Source: Planctomycetota bacterium (GTDB lineage Bacteria; Planctomycetota; Planctomycetia; Isosphaerales; Isosphaeraceae). Taken from it: 40,871 nucleotides of DNA. Positions 6,826 through 16,400 of the stretch are shown piece after piece. Under the pieces are notes generated by a model. The model worked only from the letters and a program-made list of their open reading frames with translations, was not told where the DNA came from and made no database searches. The DNA lies in NCBI GenBank assembly GCA_021791715.1, contig JAJYWB010000059.1:1-40871 (forward strand), given 5' to 3'. Every line of letters starts with the position of its first letter. Within the stretch, counting starts at the first letter, position 1. The position numbers were made by a program, and so were the translations under genes.

Positions 6826-9800
6826 TTAATAAGACGCTCCGACGTTGAACATGAAGTAGCGAACCTGATCGCCGGGTTGACGCATCAGCGGGACCGCGAG
6901 ATCGAGCGCGATCGGCATCGGGAACACCCCCGGCAACGAGATCCGCAACCCCGTGCCGACCGCGATCCGGAACGCGTTCAAACTGTACCCCTGGGTGATC
7001 GTACCAAAATCTGTGAAAATAACCTGATGTAAACGATCATTAGCCATCAAAGGAAACTGATATTCGAGGGTGCCCAGCGCCTCCATGAAACCCCCCGTGT
7101 TGGCGCCGAAGATGTGCGGGCCGACGCCTCGATACCAGAAGCCGCGGAAGCTGCGAAAATCGCCCGCGAAGAACTTTTCGTACACCGGAGTGTCTTGCCC
7201 CGTCGCCCCGAAAACCCCTCGGACGAGCAACACCCGCTTACCCGAGCCGTCGGGACGGCTGCCGAGCGTCCAGTATTTTCGCCCCTCGATCGTCGCCTGC
7301 GGGAACGTGAAGCTTCCCCAAGCCTGTAAGAAACGCGCTTCGATATACTGACCGCTTGTAGGTGAAAACGGGTGATTGCGATTATCGTAGCGGATGCTCG
7401 GGCTTAAAGTCGCGAGAAACGTATGCCCCTCGGCTGCGAGGTAGTTCGCGGGGGCGGGCGTGCGGAAGCCGTAAAAATCGATGTCCTCGGCGCTCATCGT
7501 CAGGTCGGCGTAGATCGACGTGCCGAATTGCCTGCCGAGCCCCAGCTTGCCGCCGACGCGGTTTTCGAGCCAGTCGGGATAAATACGAGTGAAAGCCGAT
7601 CCCGTAACCGATCCGCCGATCGGTAAATCAAACAAATAAGGATCTAATAAAGATACTTGTGCCATGTTAAGAAAGTTGCCGACGGTCATGTTGATCGAAA
7701 GCTGTTGTCCGGCGCCCCGGAAGGCGTTTCCGCTGACGACGTCGTCCCATGAGCGTGGGACGTTGAAGAGGTCGAAATTTTGTTCGACAAGGTTGATGTA
7801 TCCGAGCAGCCCCATGAAGCTCGATACGCCGACGCCGAAATTGAACCGGCCCGTCGGCGCCTCGTCGACCGAGACGATGACGTCGGCGATCGACCGGTTG
7901 TTATACGGTTCTTGGCGGTCGGGTCCGAGATTCGTCATGCTCGAACCCGGTAGGCTCGGGAAGACTCCGGGAGGAACTCCCGATCCGACGGGCTTGGTGC
8001 GATTCGGGCTAGGGGGTGGTTGAGGGGTCAGCGTACCGGGTTGAGGGCCCGGGACGAGCGGAGTCGGCTCTTCTGGGATCGAATTGATCGGGGGAGCGAA
8101 CCGGTCGATCTCGTCTCGATCCTCGCCGACGCCGAAAGGGAACGCGCTTCCCGGGCCGAGCGCCGGCGGCTCGATACCCCCTCCAATCGCGGGGGGCAAA
8201 GGCGATCCCCCGGCGTTACCCCCCGCGTTGATTCCTCCCGCAGCGCCCTGGCCCTGGCCTTGGCCCTGGCCCGCACCCGCTCCTCCCGCGCCCGCTCCGT
8301 TCGCCGCGGCGCCGCCGGGGTTCGCCGCTCCTCCGCTGAGCAGGTCGTCGGCGGGGTCGTTCCCCATCGCGGGGGGATCTCCCGGGTCCTGATAGCGGGT
8401 GACGGGGCTTCCGGGCGCGGGAGGCGCGGGGGGCGCCGAAGAGAGAGTCGGCGCGACGTCGCCGTAAGGCTTATCCGCTGGACGCTCGTTCGCGGGATGA
8501 ATATCGATCGGCTTCCCTTGTTGCGGATTGCTTTGAAAATATCCTAAATTGCCCAAACGTTGACGCAACAGGTCGACCCGGTTCATGTTAAGCGGTTCGC
8601 CGGGGACGAGGCCCGCCATGTTCGCCTCGCGGCGGATGACGCGGTCTTGCGTGTTGGTGTTCCCCTGGATTTTGATCTCGCCGGTGAGGAACGGCTCGCT
8701 CTCCTCGATCCGCCAGATCAGATCGACCATGCCGCGCTTGTTGGGATAACCGCGCTGCGCGGTGATTTGCGTTTTGATGCAGCCGATCTCGTTATATTCA
8801 ATTTGAATGCTTTTTTGATCAATTTCTTTCATGTCTTCTTTATAGGCCATTCCGGGCTTAAGCTTGATCGCCTCGCGTAGTTTCGACGTGGGGATCCGCT
8901 TGTTCCCCGCGAATTGAATCTCGTTGATTTTGTATTGGATTCCCTCGTCGATCACGAAAACGAGGGTCAGGTCTCCCATGTCGTCGCCGGGCATGCGCCG
9001 CGTGATCGCCGAAACATCAACCATCAAGTATCCATTGGCTTCATAATATTCAACAAGTTTACGAATATCTTCTTCAAGCATGTCGGAATGATAAGTTCCG
9101 GGCAGAAGGCCGAGAAGTTTGCGTCGGTTGGTGATTTTGGTCATCAACACGCCGTCGGGCGAGAATTTATTGCCTTCGAATTGCACGCGTTTGATCTGGA
9201 ACCTCGGGCCTTCGAACACGCTGATGATCACCTCGTTGTCGCCCGGTTTGCCTCCTTTCAGCAGCTTGACGTCGACGAGCTCGAAGCCCTTTTCGATATA
9301 AAGCTGTTTGATTTGCTGAACCGCGTTGATGTTGCGAACGTAATCGAACCGAGCCCCTTTTTTGAGGCCGGTGTTGTTCTCGATTTCTTTCAGTTTGATT
9401 CCATGCCGCGTGATTCCGCGAATCTCCACGCTCTTGAGCAGCGGATTTTCGATCACCTCGAAGACGAGAATCGAACCCTTGCCGTTCGGGTCGGGCTGAA
9501 TCGAGCTTTTTACATGTGAAAACCAATTTGTTCCGTCAAGTGTCTTGATATCGGAATCGACCGTTTTCTCGTCGAGGACGCGACCGACGCGGCTTTTGAT
9601 TTTGGATCGAACCTGTTCTTCCTCGATCGTGTTGAGGCCTTCGAATTTGATCGCGGTGATCACGGTTTCGACGACCGCGGCGGCGGGGTGAGCGAGGAAG
9701 ACGCATGCGATGAGGAACGGCGGCAAGAATGCGAGAGAAGATCGCGAGAGCGCTGTGAATACGACCGAGAGGCGGTACGATTGATTGAAAAGATTGATTC

Positions 9801-9975
9801 GATCGAGTCGCTCGAACCGAAACAACTGGTAGGGTCGATCGAGGCGAACGGGCGAGCGGGATTGGAACGATTCATGTCGCGCATCGACCGATGCGATTTG
9901 GCATGGGGTCGCGAGGTCGTTCCGCGCCGGTCCGGTGATGGGAACGGGCGGATTCTTCGGTTCGCGACGGATCAT
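6826..9975 (-). CDS. bamA: BamA/Omp85 outer-membrane protein assembly factor
   Basis: BamA inserts beta-barrel proteins into the outer membrane. The 1049-residue product has a long basic leader, a hydrophobic signal segment at ~71-100 (SLAFLPPFLIACVFLAHPAAA in part), POTRA domains at about 103-180, 181-258, 259-343, 344-423 and from 424, and a C-terminal barrel at ~706-1049. Barrel marks are TGRFNFGVGVSS at its start, the conserved loop-6 motif RSFRGFWYRGVGP near 940 and the terminal FNVGASY. About 200 residues of Pro/Gly/Ala-rich sequence, including QGQGQGQG, interrupt POTRA 5 between GNLGYFQSN and ADVIVSVDEAPTG. Typical BamA is ~800 residues, so the insertion and leader explain the excess. 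The start ATG 9975 has AGGGA nine bases upstream; the pre-signal leader of ~70 residues is unusual, so a later start is possible. It lies downstream of the DUF1559 pair, in the same direction. Confidence 0.92.
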   Translation of the reverse strand: MIRREPKNPPVPITGPARNDLATPCQIASVDARHESFQSRSPVRLDRPYQLFRFERLDRINLFNQSYRLSVVFTALSRSSLAFLPPFLIACVFLAHPAAAVVETVITAIKFEGLNTIEEEQVRSKIKSRVGRVLDEKTVDSDIKTLDGTNWFSHVKSSIQPDPNGKGSILVFEVIENPLLKSVEIRGITRHGIKLKEIENNTGLKKGARFDYVRNINAVQQIKQLYIEKGFELVDVKLLKGGKPGDNEVIISVFEGPRFQIKRVQFEGNKFSPDGVLMTKITNRRKLLGLLPGTYHSDMLEEDIRKLVEYYEANGYLMVDVSAITRRMPGDDMGDLTLVFVIDEGIQYKINEIQFAGNKRIPTSKLREAIKLKPGMAYKEDMKEIDQKSIQIEYNEIGCIKTQITAQRGYPNKRGMVDLIWRIEESEPFLTGEIKIQGNTNTQDRVIRREANMAGLVPGEPLNMNRVDLLRQRLGNLGYFQSNPQQGKPIDIHPANERPADKPYGDVAPTLSSAPPAPPAPGSPVTRYQDPGDPPAMGNDPADDLLSGGAANPGGAAANGAGAGGAGAGQGQGQGQGAAGGINAGGNAGGSPLPPAIGGGIEPPALGPGSAFPFGVGEDRDEIDRFAPPINSIPEEPTPLVPGPQPGTLTPQPPPSPNRTKPVGSGVPPGVFPSLPGSSMTNLGPDRQEPYNNRSIADVIVSVDEAPTGRFNFGVGVSSFMGLLGYINLVEQNFDLFNVPRSWDDVVSGNAFRGAGQQLSINMTVGNFLNMAQVSLLDPYLFDLPIGGSVTGSAFTRIYPDWLENRVGGKLGLGRQFGTSIYADLTMSAEDIDFYGFRTPAPANYLAAEGHTFLATLSPSIRYDNRNHPFSPTSGQYIEARFLQAWGSFTFPQATIEGRKYWTLGSRPDGSGKRVLLVRGVFGATGQDTPVYEKFFAGDFRSFRGFWYRGVGPHIFGANTGGFMEALGTLEYQFPLMANDRLHQVIFTDFGTITQGYSLNAFRIAVGTGLRISLPGVFPMPIALDLAVPLMRQPGDQVRYFMFNVGASY

Positions 9976-10296
9976 GCGGGATCGATCCCTGAAAAGAAAG
10001 GGTTACCTGAAGGCCGAAGGCGACCGACGCGAATCAAACGCCGAATCGACGTCATTGGAACGCGATGACCTGGGAATCACGGTCGACGACGATCGAGAAC
10101 CGACTGAGAGAGCGTCGACCGGGATCGATCGGCGCAATTCCGTCCCTGGAATCACCGCGGCGACCGACATCCCCGAAAGCGACCGTCTTCTACCCTAGGA
10201 AATGGGAAACCGCAAGGCCGGAAGTTCCCGAATGGAACGCTTCGATTTCGATTGAGGTCGACATAAGTATAAGGTTGAAAAGAAGTTTGAGCGAAA
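9976..10296. other. gene-free leader between bamA and the DUF1559 pair
   Basis: No credible gene. The region should hold the bamA promoter (minus strand), but I cannot point to convincing -35/-10 boxes. It begins, in bamA direction, after the DUF1559 terminator hairpin at 10297-10325. Confidence 0.5.
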
Positions 10297-10325
10297 GCCC
10301 GGAGCGTTTCGGCGGCGCTCCGGGC
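10297..10325 (-). terminator. rho-independent-type terminator after DUF1559 gene
   Basis: gcccggagcg (10297-10306) and cgctccgggc (10316-10325) form a perfect 10-bp GC stem with a 9-nt loop. It lies 18 bases after the stop codon. In the minus direction the stem is followed by TTTCGCTC and a pyrimidine-rich stretch. It separates DUF1559 from bamA transcription. Confidence 0.75.
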
Positions 10326-10343
10326 GATCGGAACGAGTGAAAC

Positions 10344-11654
10344 TTAGAAATCGCTGCCGCTGACTGGGAGCTGCCGGCAGTAGTAAGGAAGCTGGCTTCC
10401 CGCGGGGGTGAGCAGCTTAGACCAAACGACGCCGTTGACCGATTTTTGGATAAAGTGAACCGAGCCGTCGCAGAACAGAACGTTGACGCCGACGACGTGC
10501 CCGCTGTTCGGGTGGGGGAACATGCCTTTATCAGTGGATGATATAAATCCTTCGGAGTAGGCGAAGTTGATCGATTCGCTCGTCTGTTGCGAGTTGGCCA
10601 AGTTCCACGCTTGGGCGTCGGTTTGCGAGCCGCCGGTGTTTTGAATCATCAAAATACCGCTGTTGCACATCCCCATCGAGCCGCCGCTCGTGCAAACCTG
10701 CTGCGAGCCCCAGAAAGCGACGAAGTTCGGGTGTGGACACGACCAATTGACGGACCAATGGGATAATAGATCGTTACCGATCAATAGAGAACTCGTCGTA
10801 TAGCCCGCGTTCATCGATTCGGTGGCGAGGACGGTCGTACTTGCGCCGTCGACAAGGCTTGATGATGTCGTTTTGGCATCCCAAGGCGCGTTCCCCTGAT
10901 ATGTCCCCTGAAGCATGACCGCGGTCTTTTGCGCCGTCGCGGCGCTCGACAAAATTTGCTGAATCCCCGAGGCCGCGGGGTTGCCCCATTGCATCATCCC
11001 GCCGGTGTATTGACCTCCGAGTCTATTTCCCGCCCAGATCGGCGAGAGAAAATGCCACGGCCCGAATCCGGTGTTGACGATGTAAGAAAGCGCGCCCGTT
11101 TTGGGCTGAATCGTCGTGTCGTCGGGGCACGTTAAAAACTTCATGAACGTGTTGCCGGAAACAAAGTTGGTGGGAAGAGTGGGGTCGTCGTTCCACGGAG
11201 CGCTGAATCTCCCCGAGTCCCAATAAACTCGATCAAGCTTCCAGTTATTGTAGAGAACTTGTTGATCAAGATATGGGAGTAAGTCGACGACCCAACTGTG
11301 GAGTGCTCCGGTATCCGGGGTTCCCGGCGCGGGACTGATACCCGCGTTCCTCATTCCAATCGCATTGATGATCATAGATAAAATGATTGAGGATGAGGCG
11401 CCCGCCGGACCTTGAGCTAACGCCGACGGATTCTCGCCCCACGTTCCCGCGTTCGGATAAACGTTTTTCGTCGTCAAAAACGATTGCGTCGCCAGGCCGA
11501 TCTGTTTGAGGTTGTTGCTGCATTCCATCCGCCTGGCGGCCTCGCGCGCTTGTTGAACCGCGGGCAATAATAGACCGACCAGAACTCCGATAATCGCGAT
11601 GACGACCAACAATTCGATAAGAGTGAATCCCGAATGCCATCTACGAACGCTCAT
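10344..11654 (-). CDS. DUF1559 prepilin-like protein, copy 1
   Basis: 436 residues from ATG 11654, chosen because aggcgg stands just upstream and the leader MSVRRWHSGFTLIELLVVIA is then of normal length; an earlier in-frame ATG at 11732 would add 26 residues. Features are the prepilin motif G/FTLIE with Glu at +5, one N-terminal hydrophobic helix, the DUF1559 signature LLPAVQQAREAARRMECSNN, and the C-terminal H-x9-DG type block (HPNSGHVVGVNVLFCDGSVH). The globular part presumably sits in the periplasm or at the cell surface. Several Cys residues near the C-terminus (SCPHPN, QQVCTSGGSMGMCNSG, YYCRQLP) may form disulfides. DUF1559 proteins are numerous in planctomycetes and their function is not established; a pilus- or matrix-like role is inferred from the prepilin leader. 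A near-identical copy lies immediately upstream. Confidence 0.93.
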   Translation of the reverse strand: MSVRRWHSGFTLIELLVVIAIIGVLVGLLLPAVQQAREAARRMECSNNLKQIGLATQSFLTTKNVYPNAGTWGENPSALAQGPAGASSSIILSMIINAIGMRNAGISPAPGTPDTGALHSWVVDLLPYLDQQVLYNNWKLDRVYWDSGRFSAPWNDDPTLPTNFVSGNTFMKFLTCPDDTTIQPKTGALSYIVNTGFGPWHFLSPIWAGNRLGGQYTGGMMQWGNPAASGIQQILSSAATAQKTAVMLQGTYQGNAPWDAKTTSSSLVDGASTTVLATESMNAGYTTSSLLIGNDLLSHWSVNWSCPHPNFVAFWGSQQVCTSGGSMGMCNSGILMIQNTGGSQTDAQAWNLANSQQTSESINFAYSEGFISSTDKGMFPHPNSGHVVGVNVLFCDGSVHFIQKSVNGVVWSKLLTPAGSQLPYYCRQLPVSGSDF

Positions 11655-11828
11655 ATGCCGCCTCGCTTTCGTCCGTTCAGAAATCGCGGAGGGAGAGGTT
11701 TGCAAGACGATCGAACTTGATGAATTAATCAAATCTTGGAATCAAGAGATAAGCTGACAAACGTTATTTTATGCTTCGTGCCGATCGAACGATATTGGCG
11801 AACTGAAACTTCGGATACGTGAGAATTC

Positions 11829-11863
11829 GATCGGCGCGACGCCGGCCCGACGCCGCGCCGATC
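11829..11863 (-). terminator. hairpin downstream of second DUF1559 gene
   Basis: gatcggcgcg (11829-11838) and cgcgccgatc (11854-11863) form a perfect 10-bp stem 50 bases beyond the stop codon. No T-run follows in the minus direction, so it may be a weak or Rho-assisted terminator. Confidence 0.45.
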
Positions 11864-11912
11864 ATGTGCGAAAAAACCGAGCGACCGATGCGTACCTGGA
11901 ACTTAACTTCGC

Positions 11913-13208
11913 TTAGAAATCGCTACTGCTGACCGGGAGCTGACGGCAGTAGTAAGGAAGCTGGCTTCCCGCGGGGGTGAGCAGCTTGGACCAAACGACG
12001 CCGTTGACCGATTTTTGGATAAAGTGAACCGAGCCGTCGCAGAAGAGAACGTTGATGCCGACAACGTGTCCGCTGTTCGGGTGGGGGAACAAACCTTTAT
12101 CGGACGCCGAGATGAACCCTTCGGAGTAGGCGAAGTTGATCGATTCGCTCGTCTGAAGCGAGTTGGCCATGTTCCACGCCTGGGCGTCCATTTGCGAGCC
12201 GCCGGTGTTCTGAATGATCAGAATGCCGCTGTTGCACATCCCCATCGAGCCGCCGCTCGTGCAAATTTGCTGCGAGCCCCAGAAGCCGACGAAGTTGGGA
12301 TGCGGGCAAGCCCAATTCGTGAGGATGTTCGGCGCCATCTGAGAGTTCGTCGAATAGCCGGCGTTCATCGATTCGGTCGCGAGAACGGTCGTGCTCGCGC
12401 CGTCGACGATGCTCGAAGAAGTCGTTTTGGCGTCCCAAGGCGCGTTCCCCTGGAACGTTCCCTGAAGCATCACGGCGGTCTTCTGCGCCGTCGCGGCGCC
12501 CGACAAAATTTGCTGAACGCCCGAAACCGCGGGGTTGCCCCATTGCATCATGCTGCCGGTGTACTGACCGCCGAGTTTATTTCCCACCCAGATCGGCGAG
12601 AAGAAATGCCAGGGGCCGAAACCCGTATTGACGACATACGAGAGGGCGCCCGTTTTGGGCTGGGTCGTCGTGTCGTCGGGGCACGTCAAAAACTTCATGA
12701 ACGTGTTGCCCGAAAGCGCGTTGGTGGGCAAGGTCGGGTCGTCGTTGTACGGCGAGGAATAGCGCCCCGTGTCGAAATAAATCCGGTCGAGCTTCCAGTT
12801 ATTGTAAAGGATCTGTTGATCGAGATACGGAAGCAAATCGACGACCCAACTGTGGAGCGCGCCGATATCGGACTGGCCGTTCCCCGCGGCGAGAACGGGA
12901 GAACCCATCGTCGAAGGATTGGCGATCGAAAGCGCGATGATCGAACTCCCCGCGCCGCCCGGGCCTTGGCTTAAAGCCGATGGATTCTCGCCCCACGTTC
13001 CAGCGTTCGGGTAGGCGTTTTTGGTGGTCAGGAACGATTGCGTCGCCAGACCAATTTGTTTGAGATTATTGCTGCATTCCATGCGCCGAGCGGCCTCGCG
13101 GGCTTGTTGAACCGCGGGCAGCAAAAGACCGACCAACACACCGATGATCGCGATCACCACCAACAGCTCGATGAGCGTGAATGCGCGACGAGACCGAGGC
13201 TTAAACAT
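11913..13208 (-). CDS. DUF1559 prepilin-like protein, copy 2
   Basis: 431 residues, start ATG 13208 with aaggag six bases upstream. It begins MFKPRSRRAFTLIELLVVIA; note Ala rather than Gly before the Phe of the prepilin motif, a tolerated variation at -1. The protein is very similar to the 10344-11654 product over most of its length. The first ~60 mature residues and last ~60 residues differ at only a few positions, while the stretches around residues 72-92 and 285-300 differ more. The same C-terminal H-x9-DG type block and Cys residues are present. The two genes are a recent tandem duplication. The gene follows the pseudopilin operon in the same direction but is separated by 275 bp with hairpins, so it is probably transcribed separately. 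Confidence 0.93.
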   Translation of the reverse strand: MFKPRSRRAFTLIELLVVIAIIGVLVGLLLPAVQQAREAARRMECSNNLKQIGLATQSFLTTKNAYPNAGTWGENPSALSQGPGGAGSSIIALSIANPSTMGSPVLAAGNGQSDIGALHSWVVDLLPYLDQQILYNNWKLDRIYFDTGRYSSPYNDDPTLPTNALSGNTFMKFLTCPDDTTTQPKTGALSYVVNTGFGPWHFFSPIWVGNKLGGQYTGSMMQWGNPAVSGVQQILSGAATAQKTAVMLQGTFQGNAPWDAKTTSSSIVDGASTTVLATESMNAGYSTNSQMAPNILTNWACPHPNFVGFWGSQQICTSGGSMGMCNSGILIIQNTGGSQMDAQAWNMANSLQTSESINFAYSEGFISASDKGLFPHPNSGHVVGINVLFCDGSVHFIQKSVNGVVWSKLLTPAGSQLPYYCRQLPVSSSDF

Positions 13209-13397
13209 GGCGGCTCCTTGTCGTATCGGGAGACGAGTGGGATATCATCCATCGTAACGTGCGCGAGGGAAATATCAACCCCCCTCGCCGATCAGTTCAA
13301 TCGCTCGACCAAAAACCGAGTTGTTTCGTGAAACGATCGACCCGCTTCTTATTTTACGGTAATCGATCAATACGTGTCACGAAATTCCTCGGATTCT

Positions 13398-13428
13398 CTT
13401 CGCGGCGAGAGACGCACCCGCCGCGAAG
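13398..13428 (-). terminator. hairpin between GspK-like gene and DUF1559 copy 2
   Basis: cttcgcggcg (13398-13407) and cgccgcgaag (13419-13428) form a perfect 10-bp stem. Another short stem, cgcgcgt-ctc-acgcgcg (13466-13482), lies directly after the GspK-like stop codon. Neither is followed by a good T-run; together they probably end the long operon transcript. Confidence 0.5.
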
Positions 13429-13483
13429 GTTGACGCCGGATTGAAACGAGCGGCGGGGGGATCACCGCGCGTCTCACGCGCGT

Positions 13484-16400
13484 TTATTCGATGCGCCTCG
13501 AATACACGACCGCGTTGTGGAAGTTGTTGGGGAAATAGGGATCGTTAAACCCGGTGATCTTCGTCCGGTCGATGACGAAGAACGACCGATAACGGATGTT
13601 CTTACCCGCGTAGAGGTCGATCTCGCCGCCGAGCTGGTCGGGAAGCGGTTGAACAAGCCCCGTCTGAGGGTTGATGTTCGTCGGATTACCCAGCCGCGTC
13701 ACCTCGAAAAACCCGACCGTGATCCACACCGCGTACTGATGAGTACGTACCGTTGTGAGATTCATGATCTTTTGCATCCATTCAAGACGATACTCGGGAT
13801 GCGTCCGTTGATCGATCCGATTCGTGCCGTTTCCCCCGAGGAAGAACGTTCCCGACGAGGGAGGAACGAACGTCGTCGGCAACGGCGGCGCGATGTTCGT
13901 CAATCCCGCGGTCGTTTGCGCCACCAGATCGGCCGCGGTGTTCACAAGCATCGGGTGAACAATAAACTGGTTGATGTATTGATTTCCGAGCTCGGTCGCG
14001 TTGCTGAGATAAAGCGGCGGACCTCCCGTCGCGGTCGATTGATACGTGTAATCGGGAACCTGGAACAGCCGACGCGGCGGGATCGGCGGCGGTTGCGGCG
14101 GCGGAATCACGATCGTCCCCGCGGTCGGAGCGGGAGGCGGAGGCGTAAGGTAATCGTGAAGCGTCCCCGTCGAAGCGCCGACGTCGATCATCCACGTGAG
14201 GTACGGATTCTTCCAGCCGGGATCCGCGACCCAAAGCGGCGAAGTCGCGACCCCCGTGTTGAACTGAAGGATGTTTCCCGAGGCCGCGAACGAAAGCGGC
14301 GGAGGCGCGTAATTATAAGTCGTCGGAACGACGCCGCCGTACGACGCCACGGGGCTCGTGAGAGCCGACGGCGGTAACGCCGCGGGCCGCATCACCGTGA
14401 AGTCGATATCGGGATACGAGAGCGCTCGGTACGGACGCTCGGCCGACATCATCGGGTTGAAACTGAACGGAAGGTTCGTCGAATTCGGCATGAAATTGAG
14501 CCCGACGGGCCCCGTTCCATAACTGAAAAGATAATTCGAACCTCCCGATCTGAGCCGCAAGAAATCGGTGAACGCCGCGGTTAATCCCAGCACGGGCGCC
14601 AACCCGTAGCCGTAATCGTAATACGACGAATACACCGGTATCGTGTAACTCGCGTTTGGATATCCATACAAGTTCATCTGGGTGACGATCTGGGGCGCGG
14701 CGGTCGTCACGGGGAAGACGTTGAGCCTCGGGTCGTCGATCAGGCCAAGGAACACTTCCTGATCGATGATCAGGTTGAGGTTGAGGAGTCCCGGTTTGGT
14801 GTCTTGCCGGAACCAATCGAAGTTCGACCCGAGCGCGACCGCGCCGATCGCTCCGTTCGCCGACGAAGGAACCTCGAAGTATTCCATCATCATATGCCAA
14901 CCTGCTGATCCCCAGCCGCCGATCGTCGGCGCCGCGGTGACGCTGTTCGGCGGGAGCGGTTCGGAGATTCCCCCCGCCCCCTGGAAGAAGCCGTCGACCG
15001 CGGTGTACCAGAAGTTGTCGACGAGATACGGATAGGTGCGTGGAACGCCCTGGGTAAAGGGATAGCCCGACGCGGGATAAGGGGGAGGCCAACCCCCCGA
15101 GATCGTGTTCGTGCTGTAAAAATTGGGCATCGCGACCGCGGTCGAGTTGTTGTTCGGCAGCGGCGGAGCGGTTTCGACGAACTGCTTGGTGAAGAGCCCC
15201 GGCGGACATCCGGGAACGAGCGTCAGCTCGGCGACGCTCTGGAAATCGCGATCGTGGAACGGCATATAATCCCACAAATCGATCTGATCGTTAACAAATC
15301 CCAACGTGTGATAGAACGTTTGGGTGATTTTGTTGTTGCCGTTTGTGACGGCGGTGTTGATGCCGTAATTGAGCGAGATCGTCGACGACGGGACCGATTG
15401 TTCGGAATACCCGAACGCGTAGGGGGGAATGAGCGTCGGGATCGTCTGCGAAACCTGAGGGATCAGGTGCCCGCCGCGGTAAGGCTGAAAACGTTCGATC
15501 GAATAGATCAAGTTCACCCCGATGATCGCCTGGTTGCCCGTGGGGGATTGTTGCAAATATCCTCCCCCTTCGATATACGGAACGCGAATGGCGTCGACGA
15601 CGACGAGTCCGTCGCCGTTATCCGACGGCGCCCCCTCGCTGTTGGTGGGATCGAACGGGTTGAGCGGGCGGAGCAGGTACAACCAAACGAATTGCCGCGC
15701 ATAACCCGCCTGGGTGGGAGAGCACGGGAGGACGGGAAGATCCCCCTCGAGCGTGTTCGAGGGAAAGAAGTAATCGATCGAAAGATTCGTGCCGTTCGCG
15801 GGTATTTCGGATTGGGGATAAATCGGCGTACTTGAACATAGGTAGAACGCGTTGGGGTCGGTTTGACCCGCGTTGTTCAAACCGGGGACGGGTACCGGCA
15901 GCGAGTAGCTTTGCCCCGGGACGGGAGGGTATGTGACGGCCGTCTGCGCTCCGAGCGGCCACGTTTGCGGTTGACCCGCCTGATGGCCGGGAATGTTCGT
16001 TTGAAAATACGTCGAATTGTAATAAACCTGCCCCGTCACCGGATCGGGGAGCGCCGAGTAATCGGGATATAAACCTGTCGGCGCGGGTTGATTCGTCGTT
16101 CCGACGAGCGTGTTGTTCAGCTCCGAAACGACCATCACCTGCCAGCCGTTGAGATTGAGATCGCACGGATTGTTGGGAATCGGCCCCGTGCTCCTCGTAA
16201 GCGTGTTAACAAGTTCAAACATGATGCGCCGTTCGGGCGTGGTGGCGCTTTGATTCGCCAGGAACTGATACGCCATCGCCTCGTTGAACGCGATCGGCGA
16301 GTATTCCATGCCGTACTGGAGCAACGGACGGGTGTTGGCCGCGCCTCCCGTGAACTGTCCCACGAAGCCGATCTGCGACGGGGTATTCCCCGTTCCGGGG

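Noticed and set aside
8020..8547. Plus-strand frames rich in Arg or Pro/Ala opposite the BamA insertion
   Set aside because: They mirror the low-complexity BamA linker and show no independent coding signs.
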